In this document: one piece after another, positions 1-7,797 of the stretch
Numbering within the stretch: the stretch's first letter is position 1
Layout of the letters: each line of letters opens with the position of its first letter
Virus record (IMG/VR): IMGVR_UViG_3300035216_001536
Span: 1 to 48,431 of that record
Direction: 5' to 3' (one strand)
Origin: a virus
DNA length: 48,431 nucleotides
The notes under the pieces: model-generated
The model's database searches: none
Told to the model about the DNA's origin: nothing
What the model saw: only the letters and a program-made list of their open reading frames with translations
Translations under genes and position numbers: made by a program

Positions 1-353
1 GATCCTTCGACGAGAGAAGAGCCCTTGGTAAGAGACGAGCCTGTTACGGAAAAATCTCCACCAATATAAGAATCGGAAACTGTATAATTATCTCCCTCGA
101 TAACGGAAGATCCAGAAACAGTAAAGCTTCCGCCTAGTTGGCCATCCCCGTTAACATGAAGCGGGAATGCTGGGTCTATTATCCCTATACCTAATTGACC
201 AGATCTTAAGGAAATTATATTTGATCCAGACCCCGTTCCAAATTGATTGACGGGCGCAGTAAAAACAGATTTTGCACCTGTGGTTTTAATATCATCAATA
301 TACAATATCTGACCACTAAAGACATCTGAGTTGAATATAAGTTCGGAAATCAT
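1..353 (-). CDS. Tail fibre-like structural protein (3' part missing)
   Basis: Open from an ATG at 353 to the window edge, 117 codons visible and no stop reached. The reading contains LGIGIIDPAFPLHVNG, the kind of motif common in long phage fibre proteins, followed by short Gly-Ser beta-type repeats (SFTVSGSSVIEG, DFSVTGSSLTKG). It resembles the next fibre gene on the same strand in composition and repeat style, so the two probably form one fibre module. The ATG is preceded by TGTAAATA with five bases between, a late-promoter-like arrangement that would place the transcript start on the ATG. No SD is present. The fibre assignment rests on repeat style and context; the exact role is unknown. 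Confidence 0.7.
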   Translation of the reverse strand, partial: MISELIFNSDVFSGQILYIDDIKTTGAKSVFTAPVNQFGTGSGSNIISLRSGQLGIGIIDPAFPLHVNGDGQLGGSFTVSGSSVIEGDNYTVSDSYIGGDFSVTGSSLTKGSSLVEG

Positions 354-358
354 ATTTT

Positions 359-366
359 TATTTACA
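359..366 (-). promoter_or_regulatory. Late-promoter-like element TGTAAATA
   Basis: On the minus strand TGTAAATA lies five bases before the ATG at 353. It differs by one base from the T4 late consensus TATAAATA. In T4 the element covers about -13 to -6, so the start would be the A of the ATG. The same TAGTGTAAAT string with the same five-base gap precedes the gene starting at 6614. Confidence 0.45.
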
Positions 367-377
367 CTAGTTTTAAC

Positions 378-2000
378 TTATCGGACTGCATGTGTATGAA
401 TTCTAGAATCCGATTTAGATAAGGAAGAAAATATTATGTGATACGAGTCTCTACTGACCCCCGAAACTAAATAGGGAATCATGACCCCTTCCGACTCAAT
501 AACGGTAGAAACAGAAGGTATCGCGTGAAAAGAGCATGGATATTGAACCTCGAAAGAATTAACTCCTTCGGGTATATCTGTAGCAAATGATTGAGTGGTT
601 GTTTTATTCGCTGATGATTGTCCGGTTGGCCTTGCGTTTATATGAAGTTTATAATTATCGTTCTGCAGTTCTGATCCAAAATTTACCGCAAATCTAAATT
701 CATTTAAATCTGAGATCATATATGGGACAATCGGTCCGCCTTGGGAGTTTTCTAAAGATAATGTCAGCGCCGGCTTTTCTCCGAAGGTTTTTGGGAAATC
801 TAGGTAAAAATTATCGCTACCTTTATTAAGCGAAGCAACAAAAGAAACAACTTCATCGGACCCTCCAAATATACGTTCCCATCTTCCATCTTCGCCAGTG
901 GTATAAGCTTTTTCGAGATAAGACGAACCTGTTACCGAGAGTTCTCCGAGCGTGTCTACAGTATTAATTCCAACAAATCCAGAATTGTCTATTCGCATTT
1001 GCTCTTCCCCAGAAGTGGAAAAAGAGATAAAGTCATTATTTGATTCGCTGATTAAAATTTCTGAATCCCCTCCCGCAGTTAAGGAAATCTGATTTTCGTC
1101 AAGTTTAATAAATGTATCTTCGTCTTGGTAGTGGTAAATGTATTCTCCAACATGAACATCTCCCGTAACTCTTTCGTCCCCAAAAATAGTAGAATTCCCT
1201 GTTTGGGTAAAGTCTCCAGTTAAATAATAGTCGCCTTCCATTTTGACATCGCCAACCATTAGCGAGTCGCCAGTAATCGAGAAGCCTCCAAGAAAATTAG
1301 ATTCGCCTATTCTATATAGGTCGCCTTTTTGTGTGTGGTGCCCAGAGTGAGTAACGCTTCCAACCACAAACTGATCTCCGTACCTATTAGAATCTCCGGT
1401 TTGAGTAAAATCTCCAGTTAGGTGATACTCCCCTTTCATTCTAACATCACCAATTCTCCAAGAATCTCCGGTGGTATTAAAACCACCCAGAAGGTTTGAA
1501 TGTCCGATCCTGTAAATATTGCCTATGTGTCTATGGTATCCGGTGTTAGTTATGTCCCCCAAGAAACAAGAACCCCCAGAAACATGCAACGTATAAGATG
1601 GCTCATCACCTCTTTCGTGAAAAATATTTGATATGCCAATTTTCTGAAATAAGCCGCTTGTGCCAACAAAAATATTTCCACTTATATCCCCTGTCTGCGT
1701 TTCATCAAAAATTTCATTAATGTTTGTTCTGCTTAAGAAAGTACAAGGGTCTTTGAAAGTTTTTTGACCGCTGATAAGTTGATTTCCGGTAAGCAAAACG
1801 CTCTTGTCTAATAAAGAGGATTTTAAATGATTATAGGAAATTTTCTCATTGTGAGAGTTTGCTCTTGCTATAATTAAAGAGGCGTTATTGTCTCCGTTTC
1901 CATGCCCAGAAATTTGAGCTTGCGTCGGAAAAGAATCCAGAATGTTCTCCGATCGCAACGCAAAAGCTTCTTTAAGTTCTGAAATTTTACTATTTGGCAT
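378..2000 (-). CDS. Tail fibre protein with tandem 66-residue repeats and a duplicated C-terminal domain
   Basis: 540 residues from the ATG at 2000; an in-frame GTG at 2021 would add seven residues. Neither start has an SD; ATG is preferred. Order (numbered from the GTG): a helical N-terminus; residues 70-95 with VLLTGNQLISGQKTF, a common fibre motif; LHV-type motif near 145; two consecutive 66-residue repeats at 167-298; a second fibre motif MRIDNSGFVGINT near 342; and two related C-terminal beta domains, about 400-462 and 485-547, both carrying P..F...P followed by a VPY/IPY motif. Those paired domains resemble compact trimeric carbohydrate-binding heads and are the likely receptor-facing end. 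No cleavage or S74 chaperone motif is present. Fibre identity is fairly safe, the receptor is unknown. Confidence 0.8.
   Translation of the reverse strand: MPNSKISELKEAFALRSENILDSFPTQAQISGHGNGDNNASLIIARANSHNEKISYNHLKSSLLDKSVLLTGNQLISGQKTFKDPCTFLSRTNINEIFDETQTGDISGNIFVGTSGLFQKIGISNIFHERGDEPSYTLHVSGGSCFLGDITNTGYHRHIGNIYRIGHSNLLGGFNTTGDSWRIGDVRMKGEYHLTGDFTQTGDSNRYGDQFVVGSVTHSGHHTQKGDLYRIGESNFLGGFSITGDSLMVGDVKMEGDYYLTGDFTQTGNSTIFGDERVTGDVHVGEYIYHYQDEDTFIKLDENQISLTAGGDSEILISESNNDFISFSTSGEEQMRIDNSGFVGINTVDTLGELSVTGSSYLEKAYTTGEDGRWERIFGGSDEVVSFVASLNKGSDNFYLDFPKTFGEKPALTLSLENSQGGPIVPYMISDLNEFRFAVNFGSELQNDNYKLHINARPTGQSSANKTTTQSFATDIPEGVNSFEVQYPCSFHAIPSVSTVIESEGVMIPYLVSGVSRDSYHIIFSSLSKSDSRIHTHAVR
1128..1523 (-). 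repeat. Two tandem 198-bp (66-codon) repeats inside the fibre gene
   Basis: The first unit is about 1326-1523 and the second 1128-1325 (minus strand). Both encode IYRIG/LYRIG..SN.LGGF, then GDSW/GDSL, GDV, YHLTG/YYLTG and the shared DFTQTG. The DNA is diverged, so this is an old duplication, probably one extra turn-set of a beta-rich shaft. Confidence 0.8.
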
Positions 2001-2010
2001 GGCGGTCTTT

Positions 2011-2018
2011 TGTAAATA
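2011..2018 (+). promoter_or_regulatory. Late-promoter-like element TGTAAATA
   Basis: TGTAAATA stands 32 bases before the ATG at 2051. By T4 spacing the transcript would start near 2024 and have a short leader containing AAAAAGG. One mismatch to TATAAATA. It lies between divergent fibre and tube genes. Confidence 0.4.
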
Positions 2019-2050
2019 CACTTAATTGATAAAAAGGTGTACTTCATTTA

Positions 2051-3169
2051 ATGGGTAAATCCAAAGTAGATCGAATAACTTACGAAAGGTTTGGTGTTTT
2101 AATAACTGATTTTCCGGGATACAAGAGTACAACTTCAACTTCCGGAGATTTAACTAGGGTCCAGAGTATGGAGTACAGCTTTTCTCATCCAGCTTTAGAT
2201 ATAAAAGCAATAGGCTCTGATATACTAGTTTCTCAGGACGACGAGTCCCCCATTATTCGCCAGCCAGAAATCGACTGCAGCATCTCCTATATATTCTCAA
2301 GCGGAGAAAACGAAGAAAATTTAGGGATGTATCTAGGCTCCGACGGAAGCGTATTAAAAAATTTTTACAATACTCCGGGCACCGACGATGTTAATCTATT
2401 CTTGATTGCTGATGCGGGAGGTTGCGGGCATAGAGATCTAAACAACGCAACAGATGCTCAGGGGTTTTCTGGTTATAACGTAGTGGGTTTCGGGAATTCT
2501 TTTTTAAAGAATTACGAATACTCAGCCTCTGTCGGCCAGCTTCCCACTTGCGCTGTATCTTTTCTTTGCAGCAATATGAAATTTGATGAATATAAAGAAT
2601 ACAACCCTCCTAATTTTCCATCTATCAAACTTGGACCTGAAAACATACCCTCCGAGGAAAAATTGTTTTTAAACGAAGACTCTTTAAATCCTCATACAGA
2701 TAATGATGTGCCTGCAATAATGCCTGGGGGTATCATGATAAACATAACAAAAAACGCAGGAGAACATGGGGGCGCTGTATTGGACGATATAGAAGCAGCT
2801 ATACAAAATGTAAAAATAAGCCTTCCGATTCCTAGGCAAGACATTTATGGTTTTGGAAGTAACTATGTGTTTGATCGAAAACTTAAGTTTCCTGTTATTG
2901 GGTCTGTATCTATGGATATGATTCTTAGAGAATTCTACACAGGAAACGTAGATTCTTTTTTCACTCAAGGATCAAGATATGATATGGTAATATCGCACAC
3001 AGAAAGAGACGGTTCTGGAGGGATAACCAACATAAACTCTTTTAATATTGAAAACGCGCAACTCAAAAGCCAAAACTATAGCCAGTCAGTAGGGCAAGAT
3101 TCCTCAGTAAGCTCTTCTTTTTCGTTTGGGGTTACTGCTAGCGGAGGCTTGAAGTTCTACAGAGCTTAA
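2051..3169 (+). CDS. Tail tube-type structural protein, paralogue A
   Basis: 372 residues. It shares four blocks in the same order with the protein at 3236-4618: an N-terminal RVQSMEYSF block with NEENLGM, a middle block FGNSFLKNYEYSASVGQLP, a block ISLPIPRQDIYGFGSNY with GSVSMDM and TGNVDSFF, and a C-terminal block SQSVGQDSSVSSSFSFG. Weaker versions of the same blocks occur in the proteins at 15659 and 16537. The beta-rich make-up, the position beside the neck genes and the fourfold family suggest a tail tube or tube-like ring protein. It lies alone on the plus strand and converges with its paralogue. Which of the four is the main tube subunit cannot be decided from sequence. Confidence 0.6.
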   Translation: MGKSKVDRITYERFGVLITDFPGYKSTTSTSGDLTRVQSMEYSFSHPALDIKAIGSDILVSQDDESPIIRQPEIDCSISYIFSSGENEENLGMYLGSDGSVLKNFYNTPGTDDVNLFLIADAGGCGHRDLNNATDAQGFSGYNVVGFGNSFLKNYEYSASVGQLPTCAVSFLCSNMKFDEYKEYNPPNFPSIKLGPENIPSEEKLFLNEDSLNPHTDNDVPAIMPGGIMINITKNAGEHGGAVLDDIEAAIQNVKISLPIPRQDIYGFGSNYVFDRKLKFPVIGSVSMDMILREFYTGNVDSFFTQGSRYDMVISHTERDGSGGITNINSFNIENAQLKSQNYSQSVGQDSSVSSSFSFGVTASGGLKFYRA

Positions 3170-3182
3170 TCCAAGCAAATCC

Positions 3183-3210
3183 AAAAAAACCTACCCTTTT
3201 TGGGGGTAGG
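3183..3210 (-). terminator. Rho-independent terminator between convergent tube genes
   Basis: CCTACCC (3190-3196) pairs with GGGTAGG (3204-3210) across a seven-base loop. Read leftward it is followed by seven T (complement of 3183-3189), a good terminator for the minus-strand operon ending at 3236. Read rightward it is followed only by CTTTAAAG, so it would be weaker for the gene ending at 3169. Confidence 0.8.
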
Positions 3211-3235
3211 CTTTAAAGAATTAATTAATTATTAA

Positions 3236-4618
3236 TTAAGCGAATGTGCCAGTAATAGTGAGTGCATTTCTCGACCCCAGTATCCTTAAGCCTCTTGCAA
3301 GGTCTTCGGGGCCGCCGATTTGAGCAGTAAATGTTAAATCTACAGATTTATTATCTCCTATCGAAGAGCTGAAAGATTCTCCTTCTAGCAATGCTCCTTT
3401 AACTATATATTGCATTGCGACAGATCCTGTACCGTATTGGTTTGGTTCTCTAAGGGTAAATACTAGATCGTGCTCTTCTGTGTTCCAAATGAGATCCGCT
3501 ACGTTTCCAGCTTTCAAGTCCGCCATTATAGCGTTTACGCTCACAGAAATATTCAAGGGGTAATCAACAACTCTTGAGTATCCATAAGGAGTTCCAAGTC
3601 TGTTGAGCACGGTTCTGGACATCGGAACATCCACGCTAAAGCTTTGTACATGAGCTGAACCATCAACGGAATAATCATGCATTGGGTTATCGTTAACACC
3701 CTCTCCGCCCAAAGCTCCTGTACTAATTTCGAACCCTCCGGCTGTCTTTCCATAACCAAGATCGCCTCGAGGATCATTGCCTGGAAGAAGTTCGAATTCT
3801 GCAGCTCTTCCGTCTGTTCCTAGGGACATTGTTATGTCTCCAGGGCGTAAACAGGACCAACCTTCTTCTTCGCTGTCTAAACCTCCTGCCGCGCTGTCGT
3901 TAAGAACGCCGCTAACTGCTGGAGGAATATCAAAATGTATATCTGAAATTGGGATTCCAAAATTAGAATTTACTGCCGGAATGTCCAGCCCCGTGCTTCC
4001 AACATAACTTTTTAAGTTTAATCCGTCAACAGTGACATTTGCGGTTGGCATGCTTCCTACGGAAGCTTCTATAGAATAATTTGACACATAGCCATTGCCT
4101 AATGCAATAACGCTTTTGCCGTCATCCATGTCTTTATTTCCTACCGCATCATGACCTTCGCAGGTAGTTAATATAAAAAAGTTTTTTCCATCTGCATTTA
4201 AATTTTCTCCGCAATCGGTGCCTCCGATAATATCATCCGCTAGAGCGCTTGTAGCTCCATCAACATTCATGCCGAGAATTCTTTCGTTAATTCCGTTTGT
4301 TAAATAATAAGAGAAATCAAGAGTTACTGTCGGCGGCTCAATAGAAACCGAGTCAATCCTGGCTAATTGGCCAAATTGATTAACGTCTTGCCTGTTAACG
4401 CTGAAACTATAATTCGCATTTTGTACTCTGCGCAACTGCTCAATTCCTGTTCTGACTTCGTAGCCAGCTGGAACTTCTGAGAGTTTTGCCACTCCTGATT
4501 TTGTTGACCAAGCGTCATTGGAAACGCTAAAATGGTGCCCTGTAGCATTTACCGTCCCAGCATATAATGCTTCACTCTGGTAAATTACTCTTGCTCGTCC
4601 TGGTAAATTTTGTGCCAT
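3236..4618 (-). CDS. Probable major tail tube protein, paralogue B
   Basis: 460 residues starting MAQNLPGRARVIY, rich in Gly, Ala, Ser and Val. The blocks shared with paralogue A are RRVQNANYSFSV with NERILGM, LGNGYVSNYSIEASVGSMP, FSVDVPMSRTVLNRLGTPY with AGNVADLI, and SFSSSIGDNKSVDLTFTAQIGG. A Cys pair sits near residues 133-155. It is last of a four-gene minus-strand set (neck protein, completion protein, unknown, this one) and is followed at once by a strong terminator, the usual place and arrangement for a highly expressed tube gene. Upstream is an AT-rich stretch with TTAATAAATATT next to the ATG and no SD. Tube function is inferred from order and family resemblance. Confidence 0.6.
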   Translation of the reverse strand: MAQNLPGRARVIYQSEALYAGTVNATGHHFSVSNDAWSTKSGVAKLSEVPAGYEVRTGIEQLRRVQNANYSFSVNRQDVNQFGQLARIDSVSIEPPTVTLDFSYYLTNGINERILGMNVDGATSALADDIIGGTDCGENLNADGKNFFILTTCEGHDAVGNKDMDDGKSVIALGNGYVSNYSIEASVGSMPTANVTVDGLNLKSYVGSTGLDIPAVNSNFGIPISDIHFDIPPAVSGVLNDSAAGGLDSEEEGWSCLRPGDITMSLGTDGRAAEFELLPGNDPRGDLGYGKTAGGFEISTGALGGEGVNDNPMHDYSVDGSAHVQSFSVDVPMSRTVLNRLGTPYGYSRVVDYPLNISVSVNAIMADLKAGNVADLIWNTEEHDLVFTLREPNQYGTGSVAMQYIVKGALLEGESFSSSIGDNKSVDLTFTAQIGGPEDLARGLRILGSRNALTITGTFA

Positions 4619-4680
4619 AATATTTATTAATAAGATTAGATTCTGTTTCTATTACATTTTTTGTATAAAAAAGGGAAGTT

Positions 4681-5532
4681 TTAAGAAAAGCGAGGGTACC
4701 TTAGATTAGTTATTTCAAAATCTACGAAGCCAACAAAAAGAGATGGGTCTATATTCTTGCTTATTCTGTCGCTTAATTTTGAAACCCTTGCCTCTTCTAT
4801 ATGAAAGAAAGTTTCTCGTTTTGCTGTTGCAAGCTCTTTATAATTAAAGCCTGTGGTGTCTCCATATTCTGTTAGTGGAAAATCTTCAAAGCCTAATTTA
4901 GCAAAGACTTCGTTTTTTGCATCGGTAAAAACCGATAAGGCCCCATCTAGCTGGTATGTATTTTCTGCAAAAACAACGCAACGAATACTTGTTGTGGTTT
5001 TATCTTCGCCCCCAAACGCAAACGGTTCGTTTTCTGCCATTTCCGAGTTTACAAAAATCGCAGGTATAACTTGTTTGTAAGGTTCGATTCCTCCTAGCGA
5101 TTGCTTGAACCTGCTATTTGAATCAAATTTGCTTTCAACTATCAATTGCTCTTCTGTTTGGTTTGTTATATAAAAGTTAAAATCTTTTACTGTATAATCT
5201 CCACTTAATGTAGTTTTATTTGCTCCGAAACTTGAATCGAATATCACTCGACCATTATCAAAGTCAATTTTTAATCCGTCTTGACCTCTTGGAATGAATG
5301 CTCCGTTGTCGTAAACGCCGCTAGGTATATTTACTCCATCTATACTTTCGTCACTAACCCATTGTTTGAAGGGGCTATTATAAGATACCAGTCCAGGCCC
5401 AAGCCTCGCGTCTCCAGTGTCTGCGTAAAAATCAGACGACTTGTTTGAAAATGCGTCCGCCTTTTTAGTTATAAAATTATCAGCCCATAAAACAAAGCTC
5501 GTGGTGACTTGATGTTGGAATTGTGGTTTCAT
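4681..5532 (-). CDS. Phage structural protein of unknown function (possible tail terminator position)
   Basis: 283 residues with no domain I can name. The N-terminus has FVLWADNFI, then FYADTGDARLGPGLVSY, a Gly-rich turn region, and FDNGRVIFDSSFG; the C-terminal half is mixed alpha/beta and ends in FVGFVDFEITNLRYP. It begins directly after the stop of the upstream gene (TAA followed by ATG) and precedes the tube gene. In lambda-type order this is where the tail terminator gpU stands, but the protein is about twice the usual length of a terminator. It could also be a neck or baseplate component. No signal peptide or membrane segment. Confidence 0.5.
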   Translation of the reverse strand: MKPQFQHQVTTSFVLWADNFITKKADAFSNKSSDFYADTGDARLGPGLVSYNSPFKQWVSDESIDGVNIPSGVYDNGAFIPRGQDGLKIDFDNGRVIFDSSFGANKTTLSGDYTVKDFNFYITNQTEEQLIVESKFDSNSRFKQSLGGIEPYKQVIPAIFVNSEMAENEPFAFGGEDKTTTSIRCVVFAENTYQLDGALSVFTDAKNEVFAKLGFEDFPLTEYGDTTGFNYKELATAKRETFFHIEEARVSKLSDRISKNIDPSLFVGFVDFEITNLRYPRFS

Positions 5533-6156
5533 TTAAAAATAAGATTTAGATAATCTTGTTGCAGATAGCGTGTTTAAGTTGGTTTCAAATTTTTTCAATA
5601 AAGGTTTTATATATTGTTTTTTTAAGCTACCCCCCGACTGCCTGCCGGATTGAATCCCTGCTCCTGATCGCCCTGTCGGAGGGCTCTGTGTGTGCATGTA
5701 TTGACCTAGATTAGCTATGCCTTGACCCTCTAGCTGTTGTAGCCAGCTAGCCCCCTTTGCCCAGGGCAAAGGGGTGGCTTCATAAAGCTCTTTTAGTGTT
5801 GGTATATTTACAGCATAACTCCAAACAAAACCAAAAGATCCAAACTTTCTTCTTTTTATTAAAATATTCGTGCTTTGAAGAAGAGCTTCCAGTTCTCGTA
5901 CTGGGTCGTCTCCCATTTCAAAACCTATAAACCCAAATAAATTTCCCTCTGGTAGTGTTCCGCTTAAATTTTTAGAAGACGGACCTCTTTTTAATTCTAT
6001 TGTTATTGGGTTAGACATGAAGTCTTGCATTAATTTTGTATGAGCAACTTTAAATTGAGATTCAATTATTAATCTTCCTTCATTTATTAATTGTTTGTTT
6101 TTTCGAATTTCAAGATCTAATGCCCTCTTGACTCCTTTGTCTATCATCTTAGTCAT
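5533..6156 (-). CDS. Probable tail completion / neck protein
   Basis: 207 residues, basic, with a helical N-terminus (residues 1-50) and a central LFGFIGFEMGDDPV motif followed by IKRRKFGSFGF, WSYAVNIP and a Ser-Gly-rich stretch (SGAGIQSGRQSGGS) before a helical end. I associate the LFGFIGF..G.DP motif with neck or tail completion proteins of marine phages; that is from memory. Its start overlaps the stop of the upstream gene by one base and its stop touches the ATG of the next gene, so the four genes are co-translated. A gpZ/gp10-like role between the head connector and the tube fits the order, but is not proved. Confidence 0.5.
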   Translation of the reverse strand: MTKMIDKGVKRALDLEIRKNKQLINEGRLIIESQFKVAHTKLMQDFMSNPITIELKRGPSSKNLSGTLPEGNLFGFIGFEMGDDPVRELEALLQSTNILIKRRKFGSFGFVWSYAVNIPTLKELYEATPLPWAKGASWLQQLEGQGIANLGQYMHTQSPPTGRSGAGIQSGRQSGGSLKKQYIKPLLKKFETNLNTLSATRLSKSYF

Positions 6157-6614
6157 TACTCTATGGGCCTTAATAGCAGTGAATAAAATTGTATAACATC
6201 AAAAAGCCCGTGAGCCCTTGGGTCAGAATCTACGTGAAACATTCTTCCATCCAGCTCAATCCTTTTTGCTTCTTTGATGTATGCATAATCTTCAGCTTTC
6301 AATTTGATCCTTACTAAACTACTTCCGTCTGGTCGGCTTACTTTTATTTGAGCTCCAGCTTCTCCAAAATTTTCCAAACTTCTATCCGAGTCGTACCTGA
6401 TTCTTGCTTTAAATATTTTCTTTACAGGAATGTTCTCCACGCTTGTGGTAGAAGCTCCGCCTGTTCCGTACAGATAATTAAAATTAGGGTCTGTACTAAC
6501 TATAACTTTTTGAGCTTCTTTATATACAACAATATCTCTTCCGAATGTATCATGAAGGTCTAGTAAGTTCGCTGCCACGCTCGCTCTTTCTGCCGCTGTC
6601 AATAATTCTGCCAT
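6156..6614 (-). CDS. Probable head-tail joining (stopper/adaptor) protein
   Basis: 152 residues, mostly beta after a helical N-terminus (AAERASVAANLLDLHDTFG). It carries IVVYKEAQKVIV near residue 28 and a C-terminal half with AKRIELDGRMFHVDSDPRAHG and a terminal FYSLLLRPIE. Size, fold type and its place as first gene of the neck-to-tube operon fit a head-closure or adaptor protein such as lambda gpFII, though no diagnostic residue proves it. The ATG is five bases downstream of TGTAAATG, giving a possible leaderless transcript. No SD. Confidence 0.5.
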   Translation of the reverse strand: MAELLTAAERASVAANLLDLHDTFGRDIVVYKEAQKVIVSTDPNFNYLYGTGGASTTSVENIPVKKIFKARIRYDSDRSLENFGEAGAQIKVSRPDGSSLVRIKLKAEDYAYIKEAKRIELDGRMFHVDSDPRAHGLFDVIQFYSLLLRPIE

Positions 6615-6619
6615 GAATA

Positions 6620-6627
6620 CATTTACA
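6620..6627 (-). promoter_or_regulatory. Late-promoter-like element TGTAAATG
   Basis: Reading leftward, TAGTGTAAATG is followed by TATTC and the ATG at 6614. The string TAGTGTAAAT and the five-base gap are the same as before the fibre gene at 353, which makes chance less likely. It would drive the neck-tube operon 6614-3236. Confidence 0.45.
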
Positions 6628-6684
6628 CTAAAGATTTTTTTTTGTGTATATCGTTATAGGTACAAGGATCTACAACAATAATAT

Positions 6685-6972
6685 ATGGAAGCAGAAGACA
6701 TTTTTAAGAAATGTTGCCACAGGAATACGGTTTCCCTTTTTAAGGGTTTTCTCGTTATGCTTGAGGATTTACATAAGGAGCATCAAATTAACTTTAATAA
6801 ATTAAGGAATAATTTGCCAGAGGGCTGCGTGCCCGTTGTGGATCAAGCTGACTACTTCAGCTTAGATAAGTTACAGTACTTAAGAAAAAGAACTTTAGAT
6901 ATTGGTAACGAAACTATTAGAAATATCGAAATGGATTTAGATAATTATACTATAGGCTTTACATTTAAATAA
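6685..6972 (+). CDS. Small protein of unknown function
   Basis: 95 residues with no family I recognise. It is mostly helical: CCHRNTVSLFKGFLVMLEDLH near the start, then a short LPEGCVPVVDQADYFSLDK linker, and a second helix KLQYLRKRTLDIGNETIRNIEMDL. It contains three Cys, two of them adjacent. It stands directly before the two chaperone-position genes (10-bp gap) and divergent to the neck operon, so a tail assembly accessory role is possible. No SD. A weak GTGTATATC string lies about 40 bases upstream. Confidence 0.55.
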   Translation: MEAEDIFKKCCHRNTVSLFKGFLVMLEDLHKEHQINFNKLRNNLPEGCVPVVDQADYFSLDKLQYLRKRTLDIGNETIRNIEMDLDNYTIGFTFK

Positions 6973-6982
6973 AATAAAAATT

Positions 6983-7792
6983 ATGTCAGACACCGCAACA
7001 CCAACAATAAACGATACTCGCAAAAAACTGCGTGAAATTTACAGCTTCACTTTTGAAAAAGAAGAGAAGATTAAAAAAACAGAGACAAGCAAAGTTAAGA
7101 ACGAAGAAACTGGCGAAGAGGAAGAGGTTTCTGTAACTAAGGAAATTGTTGAAGCGATTCCTTATCGACTCATAATGAAACAGCCAACTCGAAGACAGAT
7201 TGAGGATGCCGAATTAGAATTTAGTGTTGAAATGAGTAACTGTATAAAGCGAGGAATTTTAACAAAAGCCATGCTCGCAAAAAAATATAGCGATACAGGA
7301 GGATTGCTTGCGGAAGAGGACGCTAAGGCTTTGACAAAAATGTACGTAAAATACGGAGAGCTCTCACAAGAAAGCGAAAAGCTTCAGATAAAAAACGTTA
7401 AAACAGAAAAGGATACAGCTCGATTAAAAGAAATCGCTGGAGAGATAGCTCTTTTAAGGAAGGACATTATTAATGTCGAGACTTCATACTCTAACCTTTT
7501 TAACCACACCGCTGACGTAAGAGCCGAGAATAAAGTTATTCAATGGTATATTTTAAATCTCACTTTTGTTCAGAAGTCTGACGAAGAGGAAATATCTCCT
7601 TTATTTGAGGGTCGCGATTTTGAGCAAAAGCTTCAAACTTATTACGAGCTTGAGGAGGAAGGGAACGATCTTTATGATATAGTCGGAGGAAAGGTCGCTG
7701 CATTTTTTAGCTTTTGGTATTACAGTTCTGGCGCAGTTTCGAAACTAGATTTCGAAAAGCTAGACAAAGATATCGAGGACGGTAGTATTTAA
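6983..7792 (+). CDS. Putative tail assembly chaperone (gpG position)
   Basis: 269 residues, acidic and strongly helical. Residues about 15-55 form a Lys-Glu-rich segment (KKTETSKVKNEETGEEEEV). Then comes IPYRLIMKQPTRRQIEDAELEFSV, a coiled-coil-like region 120-175 (YGELSQESEKLQI to ALLRKDIINVETSY), and a C-terminal FEQKLQTYYELEEEGNDLYD. In siphophages the two genes between tube and tape measure encode the chaperones that coat the tape measure; this gene and the next occupy that place. There is no sequence proof. The start lacks an SD (AAAATAAAAATT before ATG). Confidence 0.5.
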   Translation: MSDTATPTINDTRKKLREIYSFTFEKEEKIKKTETSKVKNEETGEEEEVSVTKEIVEAIPYRLIMKQPTRRQIEDAELEFSVEMSNCIKRGILTKAMLAKKYSDTGGLLAEEDAKALTKMYVKYGELSQESEKLQIKNVKTEKDTARLKEIAGEIALLRKDIINVETSYSNLFNHTADVRAENKVIQWYILNLTFVQKSDEEEISPLFEGRDFEQKLQTYYELEEEGNDLYDIVGGKVAAFFSFWYYSSGAVSKLDFEKLDKDIEDGSI

Positions 7793-7797
7793 TATAT

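Noticed and set aside
1128-1523. Direct repeats as a CRISPR array or insertion element
   Set aside because: Units are 198 bp, adjacent, in frame and coding, so they are protein repeats. No short repeat-spacer pattern, transposase gene or terminal inverted repeats were seen anywhere in the window.
3777-4007. Antisense and alternate-frame open frames inside the large tail, fibre and glycan genes
   Set aside because: They lie opposite or out of frame with genes of clear family identity, have unlike composition and no start signals. This example lies inside the tube gene.
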